Shown here: piece after piece, positions 34,190-45,484 of the stretch | Numbering within the stretch: position 1 is the first letter of the stretch | Layout of the letters: each line of letters begins with the position of its first letter | Origin: Sodiomyces alkalinus F11 | Taxonomy: Eukaryota; Ascomycota; Sordariomycetes; Glomerellales; Plectosphaerellaceae | Length of the DNA stretch: 64,000 bases | Assembly (NCBI RefSeq): GCF_003711515.1 | Contig: NW_021167081.1 | Coordinates: 2,471,039-2,535,038, forward strand | Direction of reading: 5' to 3' | The notes under the pieces: model-generated | Told to the model about the DNA's origin: nothing | Databases searched by the model: none | Seen by the model: the letters and a program-made list of their open reading frames with translations, nothing else | Position numbers and translations under genes: made by a program

Positions 34190-37100
34190 CGTTAGTTAGG
34201 CGATTAAAGCTATTCGTAACTGGTAGATAATCTAGCTATATAATCTGTTCGCTGTATCCGCCCTTAAATTCATCCTCCAGGTCCTCTAAATATTCTATCC
34301 GGACTTCCTCTAGCTATTTCTGCTATAACCGTTCCCGTATATCCATCACGCCCCCCTAGGACCTGAATATCTTAAATTTCTCGCCGTATAACGCTTTCGT
34401 TAATCCGTCAGCTACTATTTCCACGCTCGTAACGTACGTTACGAGTATTTACCCTTATTCCTTTACTTAACGTAATTAGTGGCCGTGGATATCGACGTGG
34501 CGGAGGCGCGTTATCAACGTGCTGATCTCTTAATTAACTAATCGAATCGTTTAGTTATTATCGTATAAGATCCTTAATTCCGGATCGTTAAATTCCACTG
34601 CTATACTAAGTCATAGGCGTTATATAAAGATACCCTCTTTTATACCTTATGCTAACGCTAATAGCTCTGCTTCCATTATAGACGTCGTGACCGTATCCTG
34701 CTTATTAGCGCGCCACGCTATTAAACCGCTAAATAAGCGTATCACGTACGCTTAACTACTCTTTCGATCAAGGGTATTATCCGAAAATAAGGCGTTAGTG
34801 TAGATTTCGATAGTATCGCTACCCCCTAGTTCTAACGTAAACGATTAGCTATTAATTAGATAGAGGATTAGATAATTGGCGGCCTTATAGTAAATAGGCC
34901 CTGGCTTAACGTTAAACCGGTATAGCCTAGATTCTATAAACGCGATATCAGGCCGCGATATCACTACTACGTATAGTATAGATCCTATCTTCTATTAATA
35001 GCTTTTAACGTTAGTCGAGGTCCCTAAATAGGGTAGTAGCTCTATAACCTTAATTAGGTGCGTTAGGTGATAGTTACTGCTATGCTTACTATTCGGCTTT
35101 AATAGGCGTTCTAACTTAGTAATATAGTCGCGTTATAATAGCTAGATTTTACGGGCGACGTGGTCGCGAATAACCTTAATACCGAGGAACCACTATAGAG
35201 GATCGCCACCTTATAGGTTATAGTAGCATTACAGGTTATTAACGGCCTGCTCTATCTACGCCTTATAATATTCCTTATAAGTAATAACGATATCGTTAAC
35301 GTAGAAGAACAGGATTAAACCGCGGCGTAGAAAATACCACGGTTCTTACGGCACTATCTAGAAGCCGTCCGCTAAAAGGATAGCCGAAAAGTGCTTTTAC
35401 TAAAGTAGTAGAGACTCCTTAAGTCTATATAACGCTTTTTTTAGGTGTAAACGACTCTTAGGGGCTAGCAAGCCTAGCGGCGGGTATATAAAGATATTAT
35501 AGGGGAGGGGCGCGTGTATAAACGCGTTTATAACGTTAAATTATAATAGCGTAAGGTTAAATCGGGCGGCGATAGCTATTAACGCGCGGAATAACCGTCC
35601 GGCTAGTATTACTACGTACGTCTCCTCGAGCGAGGATTAATACTACTAATCTCCTCGTACCACAAGCCTTACCTGATATTTATATAGAAATCTATGTTTA
35701 TCGAACTTATATATTATCACCTATATCGAATTAAGAACCTGATATCTATCTACTACGGACGCCGGTACCCGTATCCACGACCCTATCTCCTCGTGGCTCC
35801 GTAGGAAGTCTTCTTATGCCTATCGGAATAGGTGGCTGTAAGGGTGCGAGGGTATATCGCGAGGGTTCTTCGGAGGAGGAAGGAGGTCTTTACGGTGGAT
35901 CTTTACGGCCGCCGGGGTAACCGCCGGAGTTATATTTCCCGAGATAGCCTCCCGAGATATACTTCTAGTGGCTATTACCGGGGCCGTGGATTCGTAGGGT
36001 ATTATTAAGCGTCGTTATAACGCTATAGGCGTGGACCTTTTTAACCATAATTTAGTTAGCAGAGTCCTATTTAATATATATATATTAGGGGCGTAACGGC
36101 TAGCGTTAAATACTATAACCTAATAGTCTCTTTTCCAGCTATCTCCTTACCGAATTAGTTACGCTCCTTTATTTAATCGGAGCCCTATAGCCGTAGCTAT
36201 AGGGGCATCGTACTACCGTGTTCTATTATCCTAGAACCCTACGGCCGTAGGGGTATCACGGTTTCCTAATATAACGGCTACTATTAGCGCTATAATCGAT
36301 AGCGGGGTTACTAGTAGAGTAGGAAGTAATAGATCGGGCGGATATAGACGGTGATTAGGCGCTATACCGGCTAAATCACACTATTCGTGACCTAAATCTT
36401 ATCCTGATTAACTCGAGATAGCCTTCTCTACCCCCTCACGGCCGGGTATTACGGACTATAACCTTAACGGTAAAGCCGTCGAGGAAGGGGATCCAGGGGC
36501 GTTTATCCCCGGATCTAATAATTTAAAATAAGCATTTATATAAAGGGGGGGGTCTTTAGCTTATACGTCCATAAACGGCCGTGAATCTCTAGCCCTCTCC
36601 TACTCGATCTAACTAATTAGGTCTTCTAATTACTCCTCGGTTAATTAACGGAGGTCGTCCTTAAAGGTGGCGATATCGCCGTTCAAGAAGGCGCGTTCGT
36701 TAAAATCCATATCGCGCGTTCGAATAACGCGGTTATAGCGGCGTAGGCTAGGCACCCAGATACGGAAGATATTAGTAGAATCGTAGCCGATAAGGTAGCC
36801 GATATATACGCGTAGAGCAATACGATTTAATAGCTTATTAGCCGCCTTTTAGGCGTCCTTTATTATCGCGTACGCCTTATAGCTATAGGCTCGAAGGTGT
36901 GATAAAATCGGCTTCTTTTTAAAGAGGACCTCGTATAGCGTTTTCTAGTCCTTATTATTATACTGCCTTCGTGGCGTTCGGTTATAGACGTACGCGGCCG
37001 TGGGAATAGCCTTAGGCTATATAAACGGCGGTAGTTTTACGTGGATATTTATCGCACGACCCTTCGAAATAACCACGGTAGCAGCGCGTTCGGCACCCCT

Positions 37101-38360
37101 ATTCTACGCTTAAGTATCGGTAGTAGAGGCCTCTAAAAGGATGCCCTCTTTATGCAGGAATTAGGTGATATCGTGGGATTAAGTTAGCTTATTATTAGAT
37201 TCGAAAACGCGCACCTTATAGCCTAACTGGCGGTCTACCCACGCGAGGAATTCCTTAATTATTATAAGGATATCCACTGCTAGCTTACTCTTTATAACGT
37301 AGGTGGCCGTAAAGCCACTATAACGGTCGGTGAAAAATATAAACCGTGAGTCTCCGTCGGACGTTCGGTTAAAATCCGTGAAATTAATCGCCCACCGCTC
37401 CCCTGCAGAAGTAGGTGCGCTACAAGGGTGCCTACTAACGTGCCGCTTTATCTTTATAAGCTTATAGGCCTCGTAGTTAATAGTTATTAGTCCCTTGATT
37501 TTAACCCCCTGCGTCTGCTCTTCTAGGTGCCGAAGTGGTTTAGGGCCTATATGCCCTAGCCGCAGATACTATAGGATACCCTTTACAGTGCTTAGATATC
37601 GTACCGTCGATTTATAGACGACTTCTCGGGTGGTAGAAGAAGAAGAAGAGTCTAGAAAAGCAGCCGTAGATCGGTTAGAGGGCACGTATTTAATAACGGT
37701 TTAATCGAAGCGGTGACTTAGCTAGCATAGTATAGATCTATCGGAACGCCGAATATAGTTACTTAGTGGCTTCTAATCCTACTAGTATCCTCGAAGACGT
37801 AGGCGTTAGTTAGAGATTAAATTATAGGTACAATCCTCGCAGTATACGACGTTTAATAGCCTAAAATCAAGGCCTCCTATTAGTCCGTTTAATCTTATAG
37901 TCACGTTACCGTAACCTTTAATAGGCAGGGATAAACTGCCTACGACCACGTAGTCTCCCGGCGTGGCGGGTATAGATTCAGAAAAACGGGAAAAATCATT
38001 AAATATATAAATAGTGGCGCCGGAATTAAGGACAGCAGAGGTTCGAAGAGGGTAACTAGCAGTAGTGCCAGCCGTAAAGGTGGCTGCGTGGGAGACGCCG
38101 TTACGGACGCTGCTATAGTTAAGTCACGCCTCTTTAAGCTGTATAGAGTCCCGGCTTATATCCTTCTTCACCTTCTTTACGGCGCGTAGTTCTTCCACTT
38201 CCGCGCGCAGCGAGGGGTTATATTTAAGGATCTGTTAGACGGTTATTTTAGTGCTCCCGAAGGGTGTTTAATCGTTATATACCGTATCCGGGAATAGATA
38301 GAAGCAGGCGTTAATATCGTGGCCAGGTATAGCGTACACGCGGCAGATCTAACCTCTCTG
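34190..38360 (-). pseudogene. C4 pol: protease, integrase, RT, RNase H
   Basis: Copia polyprotein on the minus strand. Protease LNSGATIYIFNDFSRF near 38,030 (first Asp now Asn); integrase with RLGHIGPKPLRHLEE near 37,545, TDFNR near 37,385, FESNN near 37,200 and GAERAA near 37,095, in which the second Asp has become Asn and the Glu is kept; RT near 36,000-35,000, with catalytic box YVND (35,292-35,303) for YVDD; RNase H with SDNTLD near 34,780 and EAELLAL near 34,670. Several long open stretches remain. Confidence 0.88.
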
Positions 38361-39400
38361 CAGAGCAGATTAGCGGCGTTTAGAAGAGGAATAGTTAGCT
38401 AAAGCAGGTAAAGCAGCTAAAGGAACTGAAGGTGTGGCTGTAGATACCGCGGTAGTGGGATTTTTAGCTTTATTCTTCCCACGGCCGCCCTTCTTATATG
38501 GCTTAGCCGTGGTCTCTAAGGTATTTTCACCCTCTTCGCTTCCAGTATATAGTGTAGGGAATACTATAGTGCGGTAGCTACCGCGTTTACCTTAGTCTTT
38601 AAGTCTGGTGTTAATATACTTCTGACCGAGGGTGTAAAGGTCTTCGGGTACCACTACCTAGTTATCCACTAGGCGGCCCTCGGCCTTAGTCTAATCGCGG
38701 CCGGTATAGGGGCGTATGCCTTTAAAGAAGTCTATAACCTATATATACGCGGCGGGCTTTAAACCGGTATCTTTATAGCTTTATAGCAGTAGCTACTACT
38801 TATCTAACTACTCCCCGAGCTTCTTAAGGCTATTTGCAGGATAACGAGTATGCTCGATATACTCTTCGTGGGTGTCGGTTTAGCGGGTGGCTAGGTACTA
38901 ATCCGTATCGCGTTTAACGGTTTCGTATACTTTACGAGGTATACCTCCTCGTAGTAGTTATCTACGGCTTTAGTCGATAGTATTAACCTGCTAGGTTAGT
39001 ATAGCATTAATCCCCTTTAGGTAGTTATCGTATTACGCTTATAGAATCTTCCAGCGCGCGATTTCGATATCGTACGCCTTCTGGCCGGTGTCCGTTAGGT
39101 CGAGATATTACGTAGGCGTACGCCTAGGTGTTATAAAGGGGAAAGAGCCGTAATCCGGTATTATAGGCTCCTCGGGGGACTAAGTCGGATCGACTAGGCG
39201 GAGAAACCTCTACACGTTATTATAGGTGGTAACCGATTCGTATAGGCGTCGTTAGAGCTCCTAATCCTTATGGGTTTTATACGTAATAGGGCTAAGATAC
39301 GATATCTTAATAGTTATTTATAGATTAACACGCTATATTGGCGTAGCTAGATAGCGTATCAAATCGGTAGTAGTGGTAGAGGTAAAAAGGTAGGTGGTTC
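38280..39400 (-). pseudogene. C4 gag
   Basis: Coding region between the 5' LTR (39,424) and the protease, on the minus strand. The C-terminal part includes a Cys-rich stretch followed by GHDINACFYLFPD near 38,300, which has the layout of a Copia zinc knuckle and its usual trailing motif. Upstream of that the match to gag is by position and charge only. Many TAA/TAG stops. Confidence 0.6.
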
Positions 39401-39423
39401 ACTTAGTAATTAAGACTCTTAAT

Positions 39424-39626
39424 TATCAGATAAAGCGTAGTTACAATCGTTATAAAATAGGTTAAAATTAATTAAGGTAATTATGTATAATTATAACTGT
39501 CTCAGACCGTCAGGGAACCACTACCACCGTATTTCATATGGTGCAGATTCTGTACGCGTCCACCCGGATTATACCCTTAGCAATCCTGCCCATTACGTAA
39601 CCGAAAAGACTGTGGTCTGTTCGACA
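39424..39626 (-). repeat. C4 5' LTR
   Basis: 203 bases, partner of 33,966-34,168. In element sense it starts at 39,626 (TGTCGAA...) and ends at 39,424. The frame of about 80 codons crossing it into C2 gag is spurious. Confidence 0.9.
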
Positions 39627-40220
39627 CTTCAAACCTCTATTAGACTGATTTCTCTGATTTTTCTGGGCTTTTATAAGCAGGGCCTTCGAGGTAGAAGAGT
39701 CGATTTTCTTCGATGCGTTTATTAGTTCCGTAACAATTTTATCGAATATATAACTCTCGATATCGTGCCGAAGAGCCTACGTAATCTATTCGGTGACTAC
39801 GTCGTAATGCTTATTTAGGCGGTTTAGAGTCCAGGTAAAAACCACCTTATCTAGTAGTATAATATCCCTTCCTTAAAGAATCATTAGTCTTTCTTAGACC
39901 TTATATAGAAAGTCCTCGAGCGTGGGGAATTCTGAGATATCTAGGTTAAAAAACAACGTAAGGATAATATAGTCTACTTAAAAACCCTTTTTCTCTTATA
40001 GAGATTGAAGTTTTTCCTAGATTTCTAAAGTAAAATTAAGGTCCTAAACCTATATTAGGGGCCCATCTTATAAAGTGGAGAGTAAATCTCTAATAGTCTT
40101 TGAATCTTCCTCTTTTACTTTATTAAAGGTATTTAAAAGCGGGGGTTTTATACGCTCTTTGAGAAGCTTTCCCTTATATATACAGTAGGTATATATAGCT
40201 ATTATCTAGGTCTAGTAGTC
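39627..40220 (-). pseudogene. C2 gag, middle segment
   Basis: Continuation of C2 gag between the C4 and G3 insertions. On the minus strand it aligns with C3 61,547-62,130. Both share the LKYKSLLIKAQKNQ-like region (rendered AGFRGGRV... in the complement), the KIVTEL stretch and the FYTSLK-like N-terminal block, with C3 better preserved. It ends at 40,220 against the G3 LTR. Confidence 0.75.
40216..40220. other. G3 target-site duplication, left
   Basis: TAGTC here and TAGTC at 57,767-57,771: a perfect 5-base duplication flanking G3. Joining the two flanks with one copy restores the C2 sequence as it reads in C3 near 61,545. Confidence 0.85.
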
Positions 40221-40446
40221 TATAAGTAACTAAGTGGTACTATAGATTAGCACTATATAGGATCAAAGATACGCTCGGATCGCCGAGTACACGGCGAGAC
40301 TAAAATTACCACATTAGCGTAGAGAAGGAAAAGTCTCCTTTTTTCCTCCTTAAGTTAAAGTCTTTATAATATACAACTATTAAGTCTAAATAGTGTTATC
40401 CGTGACCGTGTATCTTCTGTCTGGTATCATAGCCTATTCCTTAATA
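40221..40446 (+). repeat. G3 5' LTR
   Basis: 226 bases matching 57,541-57,766. Shared landmarks are GGATCGCCGAGTAC and the A/T-rich TTTTTTCC words. Most differences are C/T or G/A. A CTGGTATCATAGCC stretch inside the LTR resembles a primer-binding site but occurs in both LTRs, so it is not one. Confidence 0.88.
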
Positions 40447-40469
40447 CATTCTTTAACTTTTATACCTAC

Positions 40470-41860
40470 GAGGTTACCGGGCCGAAGATACTACTAAAGC
40501 GGACTTTACGAAGCACTACTAATGCCGAGTGGGCGGATACAGGCGTGTAATAGGAAGAGCCTATTCGAGGCACTGAAAAGCGTTAGAACTAATAGGATAA
40601 TAATAATATTACGGCCTTATTATTATGCCTTAGTTTAGTATAAACGCGGATGCTATCCGTGGATAATCGTCCACGGAGGCTTAATATTAAGCGGGTAAGG
40701 AGCGCCGAATAGTCGGTGAGCTACGCGTTTTCCGATTATATAGGGGAACCGTACCCGATAATAACTAAGAACCTATTCGCCCTGCTAGCGCGTTGGATAT
40801 AGTAGTAGTAACAGTTTAACTAGTAGATAAAAAGGTAGAATAAGGCTACCCTATAAAGGCTTATTAAATAACTGGCGATACAGCGAGAATACGAGAAGCT
40901 ACCGGTTTATAAATATAAGATACTAGGAGACACTATAACCGGTACTAAGATTAATAATTAGGTATCCGCGGTTAAGGCCGGTAACCGTTTTCGGGTAAAG
41001 GCCCCCGTACTCTAGCTAATTAAATAGGCTTTAACTAAGCTAGAATACTCCTACTAGATATTATAGCGGAGCTATAAGCGGAAGCTCTTATCGCTTATAA
41101 AGGATAATTTTAAGGCGTTTATTCGGCGAGACTACTTATCCCGTAACTTATAGCACTTCTATGACTAGGAGGAGCTATAGAAGTTATATATTATTTGCGA
41201 AATAATACCGATAAAGTAATTCGAATAATAGAATAATTACTACCGTCTATTAGGGTAAAAGACGTATAATAGCGAAGCGTATACGTATAATAACTTTTAA
41301 CGATTACCAGCACGGTTCTGCGATAAGCTTCGCGAGCGGCGGGTTAAGCTTAAAAAGGCTTATATAGTAGTATAGGAGGCGTAGTTATTTTAGGAGATAT
41401 ACAACTTGAATAATAGATCCGATAGCCGGAAAAGGTCTTACTCTTACTATTAGAAAGATAACCCGTCGTAGAGGGGATAGTATCTATCCACTAAATCGTC
41501 GGAAAGTACCTTAAACGGGTAGTAATAAGCGAAGAAAGCTTTATCGTCGATAACCACGCCTAGCGCTTAGAAGACCGCTAGGTTAGATAAACCCTTTAAT
41601 AAGGAGTACTATAATTATAATAAAAAGGGATACCGGTTTAAGGACTATGATAGTAAAAACCGTAAAGACGGCGGTAAGGGCTTAGCGGAGAAAAACGCTA
41701 ATATAAGTAATATTTAGGTTGAGGGGGATTTAGCCCTTAATAGTAATATATAGACTACTAAGATCCTTAGTAGCCCGGGAAACGGATTAGCGTAGTATAA
41801 GGGGTAAGCACTATATCCGTAAAAGCCCCGAAATAAGTCCTAATCGGCGAAGTCGCCCGA
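40470..41860 (+). pseudogene. G3 gag
   Basis: Gypsy gag. The core lies near 40,800-41,400 (Gln/Arg-rich, helix-prone, TAG/TAA at many Gln-like codons). The zinc knuckle at 41,607-41,648 keeps exact CX2CX4HX4C spacing with all four ligands turned to Tyr (YYNYNKKGYRFKDY). A Lys/Gly-rich tail follows. Inactive. Confidence 0.75.
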
Positions 41861-42787
41861 GGTATAGTGTATATTATCCGAGAAAGGCGCGAGGATAAGC
41901 GTACCATTAACCTTAACACAGGTATATAAATTAATATTATTAGCCTACCGCTAGTAGAATAGTTAAAGTTATAGCCGTTAGCCGGAATCTAGGCCCCGGC
42001 TCTAAAAGGCTTTAATAGCTAAGCGGCGAGTAGTCACGGAGTATACGGCTTAGCCTTTTAATAAGTAGACTCTAAGGAGAGGCCCTAACTCTTAAAGAGA
42101 GTATTTATTTATACGGACCGGCCTAAGGGGTCAAGTTACTTAATATTATTAAATCATAGAATAGGTTTAGAGAGTATCTTAATTAACACGGCTAATTAAA
42201 TATTCGGTTTTAGGCCGCTCTTTATCGCGGAACCTAAGGCCTAGGCCCAGGAGGTAATAGAATAAAGCACGAAGGCGTATATTATATACGTTATAGTAGC
42301 CACCGATATTACGGATAACGCTCCGGCTATAATGATTCTATTAGTAGATAACGATAAACTATAGCCTAAAAACGTAAGTTTGCCTTGTAATCTATAATAG
42401 TTCGAAGATATATTTTCGGAAGAAGTAGCGAAGGAACTACCCTTATTAGAGGACGTAGAATATTCTATTAACCTATTAGAGGGGAAGGAGCCTCTATTTA
42501 GGCTTTTATACCCGCTATTATCTATATAGCTTAAGGAGCTAAAACAGTATATCGCTAAATATATAGCGAGCGGTTATATTTAGAAATCAATTAGCCTAGT
42601 AGGGTTATTAGTCCTATTCGTGCCGAAAAAAGATAATAGCCTCCGCCTATATATTAACTATCATAGGCTAAACGCCGTTATAATTAAAAACCGGTACTTA
42701 CTCCTACTAATTAGAGAATTACTAGATCGCCTTTCGGGCCCCTAGTACTTTTCAAAGGTCGATATCCGAGATACTTATTATAGGATC
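41860..42787 (+). pseudogene. G3 pol, 5' segment (protease to RT)
   Basis: Protease region (41,880-42,180, strongly worn) and the N-terminal part of RT: LKELKQYIAKYIASGYI near 42,530, VLFVPKKDNSLRLYINYHRL near 42,610, and SKVDIRDTYYRI ending at 42,787. The RT breaks exactly here because gypsy B is inserted; the next codons (RIKK) are at 52,633. Confidence 0.88.
42783..42787. other. Gypsy B target-site duplication, left
   Basis: GGATC here and GAATC at 52,628-52,632, differing by one G-to-A transition of the RIP type. Removing B and one copy rejoins the G3 reverse transcriptase in frame. Confidence 0.8.
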
Positions 42788-43190
42788 TGTGATAAGCCCT
42801 AGCCAGGCAAATCCCTGGCCAGCCAGTACTATAGGACCTAGAGAATATAGGATTTAATATGCCCTAGCCGGGCACGACTCTGGCTAGCCAGCACTATCGG
42901 ACCTGGGAAACCCAGGATTTAGAGGGGTGACCTTTATTATAGTAAATAAGGTGTAATAAAGATATCTTCTCTAAGCTAGAAAGGGGGCCCGCCCTTAGAC
43001 TAATATACCCACGGGTAAACCCTGTAGGATCCTTAGTGTCTATATATATAATCCTCCGGATACCCTAGTATACACTATAGCTTCCGTGGTATACCTTATA
43101 AATACTATAGTATACCCCGTGGGTGCTATAGTATATACCCTAGTACCTCTAAGGTACGCCTACGGTACCCGGTGGGGCTCCGAGGCGTAT
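42788..43190 (-). repeat. Gypsy B 3' LTR
   Basis: 403 bases, TGTGATAAGCCC ... GAGGCGTAT in plus orientation, matching 52,225-52,627. It contains repeated CCTAGCCAGG/GGCCAGCC words that can pair and a CTATAGTATA palindrome. Differences from its partner are mostly transitions. Confidence 0.92.
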
Positions 43191-43500
43191 TAAATGCCCT
43201 GGGCGATAAAGCCCTGCGTCCCGCGGGCTTCCCCGATAACTACGATACCTTACTAAAGGCTTATCACGGTTATACTAGTAGACCGTGGTGTAGTTAGGGA
43301 TAATAGAAGGAAAGGTATATATTTAGCGGCGCCCTAATAGCGACCGCTATCGTTACTACCTAAGGCGCCGGGTATATCCCGGCTAGAAAAAGAGAACGGG
43401 AGAGCGGAGTAAGACGAAAGAAAAGAAAAGAAATAAAAGAAAATATACTATATCTTAGTATAAACCACCGCGTGCTATAGGATTCCGCTATATAATTTAT
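43191..43500 (-). other. B 3' untranslated stretch
   Basis: No gene. Between ORF3 and the 3' LTR. It is also present in copy A (24,230-24,444, reverse complement), including the CGGGATATACCCGG-like inverted repeat, so it belongs to the family. No clear purine tract lies directly against the LTR. Confidence 0.5.
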
Positions 43501-45160
43501 ACCCTCCTTACTATTACACGGATTTAGTCTAGTAAGGTAATTTCGTCGTCCTTGGCGGCCGGTTCTATATATCCTGTAAGGATGCCCTATTCTTTTAGCG
43601 GCGTGTATAAGTCCTTAGCGGCTTTTTCTATAATAACCTCGGTAGCTATAACTTCTAACTCGGTCCGGTTAGGCACGTATACTTTATCTAGGCTAATAAG
43701 CGGACGGCTAGCCTAGATATATCGAAGCGCTATATAGTACTAGATAATAGCGAGGGCTTTCTCGTGGTCCGATATAAGGAGGGCTAATAGCGTGTCTCGG
43801 CGCGTGTCGGTAAGGTCCCCGTTATCGGTAAGGGGTATAAGGGCGATTATACGGCCTATACGCTAAAGGCGGAGGAGTAGGGAGTAATCTACCGCGTTTT
43901 ATAAGTTATTCCGTACGATACTTTCGCGGAGTACTAATAGGATAAACTTAGCGGCCGGGTATAGTAGGGCTATACTATAGCCGCGCTACTTAATAATAAA
44001 TACCTCCTAGTCGTGCACTATAACGACTTCCTCGATTAAGTTAGCGCCCGCGATACTTAGCCGGGCTGAGAAGTTTTTTACGATACCCTATATAGCTTTC
44101 TCGATATCGGAGGAGCCGATAACGCGCTTAGCAGGGCGTTTAATAGGGGGCTTAGTGGGTGCCGGGCGCTTTATCGGTAGCGTTATTATTAGTTCCTCGC
44201 CGGTGCGTACTATAGCCAGGAAGTCCTTAACCGAGAGTATAACGGGCGTTACTTCCGTACCCTTAATAGTAGGCAGACCGTGTATATACTTACGGATAAG
44301 CTTATTAATATTATTAGCTTACCTAGTATGATCTATAAGGTATACCTTAAGTTCCGGGTACACTTAGTCTATATCTATCTTCGATAGAATAACGTTATAA
44401 ACCGCCTTAGATAGATACGTATAGTCCCGAATATATTAGAGTATAAACCCTAGTACCTAGGCGCTTTCTAGCCTTATAGGAGTCTTAGGCTATAGGGCAC
44501 CGGCGGATAATAGTCCCGCCGCGGATTCTACTAGGCTAACTTCGGCTTCTAAATTAACGTATACGGTAGACCGGGGGGCCGAGTTAACGCTAGGGGTATC
44601 GAAGCTAACCGTGCGAGTAGACTAAGGCGTCTTCTTAAACTTCCCCGAGGCGGTGCGGGGCGTATCGGTATTATAGCCTATCTCGATATAGTCCTTAAAT
44701 AAGATATTAGAATAGTCCTATAAGGCGAGTTCCTTATTAGCTTCTAATAGGTAATCTAGCTACGGGAACTATCTAACAATATCTTTAGCCTTATACTCGG
44801 TAATCTCTATATTCTCCTTAGGATAGTTTATAGGTATAAAGACGGTACGATCAAGGTCTTTAGTCTTTAGGCGGAGGTAGCCTTATACTTCCGCGTATAC
44901 GTGGAGTTCCCGGAGCTTACCTTAGTAGGACTCTTTCCACGCTACGAACCGCTTACCGAGGGCGTTTAGCTTATATTCTAGATATTCCTCCCTGCCGTAG
45001 AGGGTAACGGCTTAGTAATATCCAGCCTTAGTAAAGCCGGCACCTAGCTTCTTAGGGTTCTTAAAGGCGCGTTCGAAGTAATCACGGTAATCTTAATCCT
45101 TAGACGGCTAATAGGAACTCGGCGCCCGTACCGCGAAATAGGTAAGTAGCAGGGCGGGTC
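43500..45160 (-). pseudogene. Post-pol ORF3 of gypsy B
   Basis: Same unrecognised protein family as ORF3 of copy A. The minus-strand frame holds SKDQDYRDYFERAFKNPKK near 45,105, GFTKAGYYQAVTLYGREEYL near 45,045, RFVAWKESY near 44,945, GKLRELHVYAEVQGYL near 44,915, DYLLEANKELA near 44,760, a Lys/Pro-rich stretch (IKRPAPTKPPIKRPAKR) near 44,140, and LIREHEKALAIIQYY-like text near 43,780. Roughly 550 codons, with stops nearly all TAG/TAA at Gln- or Trp-like positions. It lies after the chromodomain, where env would be, but has no hydrophobic signal or anchor segment. Confidence 0.65.
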
Positions 45161-45484
45161 TAGTTCGCTAAGGCGGTATAGGGAAAGCGCGGTATTCTCC
45201 GTTAGCTTACTATAGGAAGCGTTAAAGGAGGATAGCTCGCGCCTATATAAATAGAAAAGGAAAAGGGTATATAGTACTAAAACGACGAAGAATAGTAAGG
45301 GGAAATATAAGACTAATAGACTACGTTTACTACGTTAGCGTTTACGGTTATAGTAGTAAAGAGAAAAGAAGAAGGAAAATAACTCGAGTATTATAGGCGT
45401 GATATTATTTTTTCTATTACCTAGCGGAACGCCGTGGTAACCGTGGCTATTATAGTGGTTAATAGAAGGTATATATAGGTTACG

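Larger units (their letters stand above)
33966..39626 (-). mobile_element. Complete Copia element C4, inserted in C2 gag
   Basis: 5,661 bases with two LTRs of exactly 203 bases, TG...CA ends (TGTCAG ... TTCGACA, one copy with TA through RIP), and gag-pol on the minus strand. It splits C2 gag just before the zinc knuckle. Both LTRs have gathered their own transitions, so RIP acted after insertion. Confidence 0.9.

Noticed and set aside
34010..34195. Small cysteine-containing protein, repeated at 39,483-39,725
   Set aside because: Both frames lie in the two C4 LTRs and start at the same LTR position; they are repeated because the LTR is repeated.
40430..40446. Primer-binding site (CTGGTATCATAGCC)
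   Set aside because: It resembles the common TGGTATCAGAGC site, but the same stretch is present in the 3' LTR (57,750), so it lies inside the LTR.
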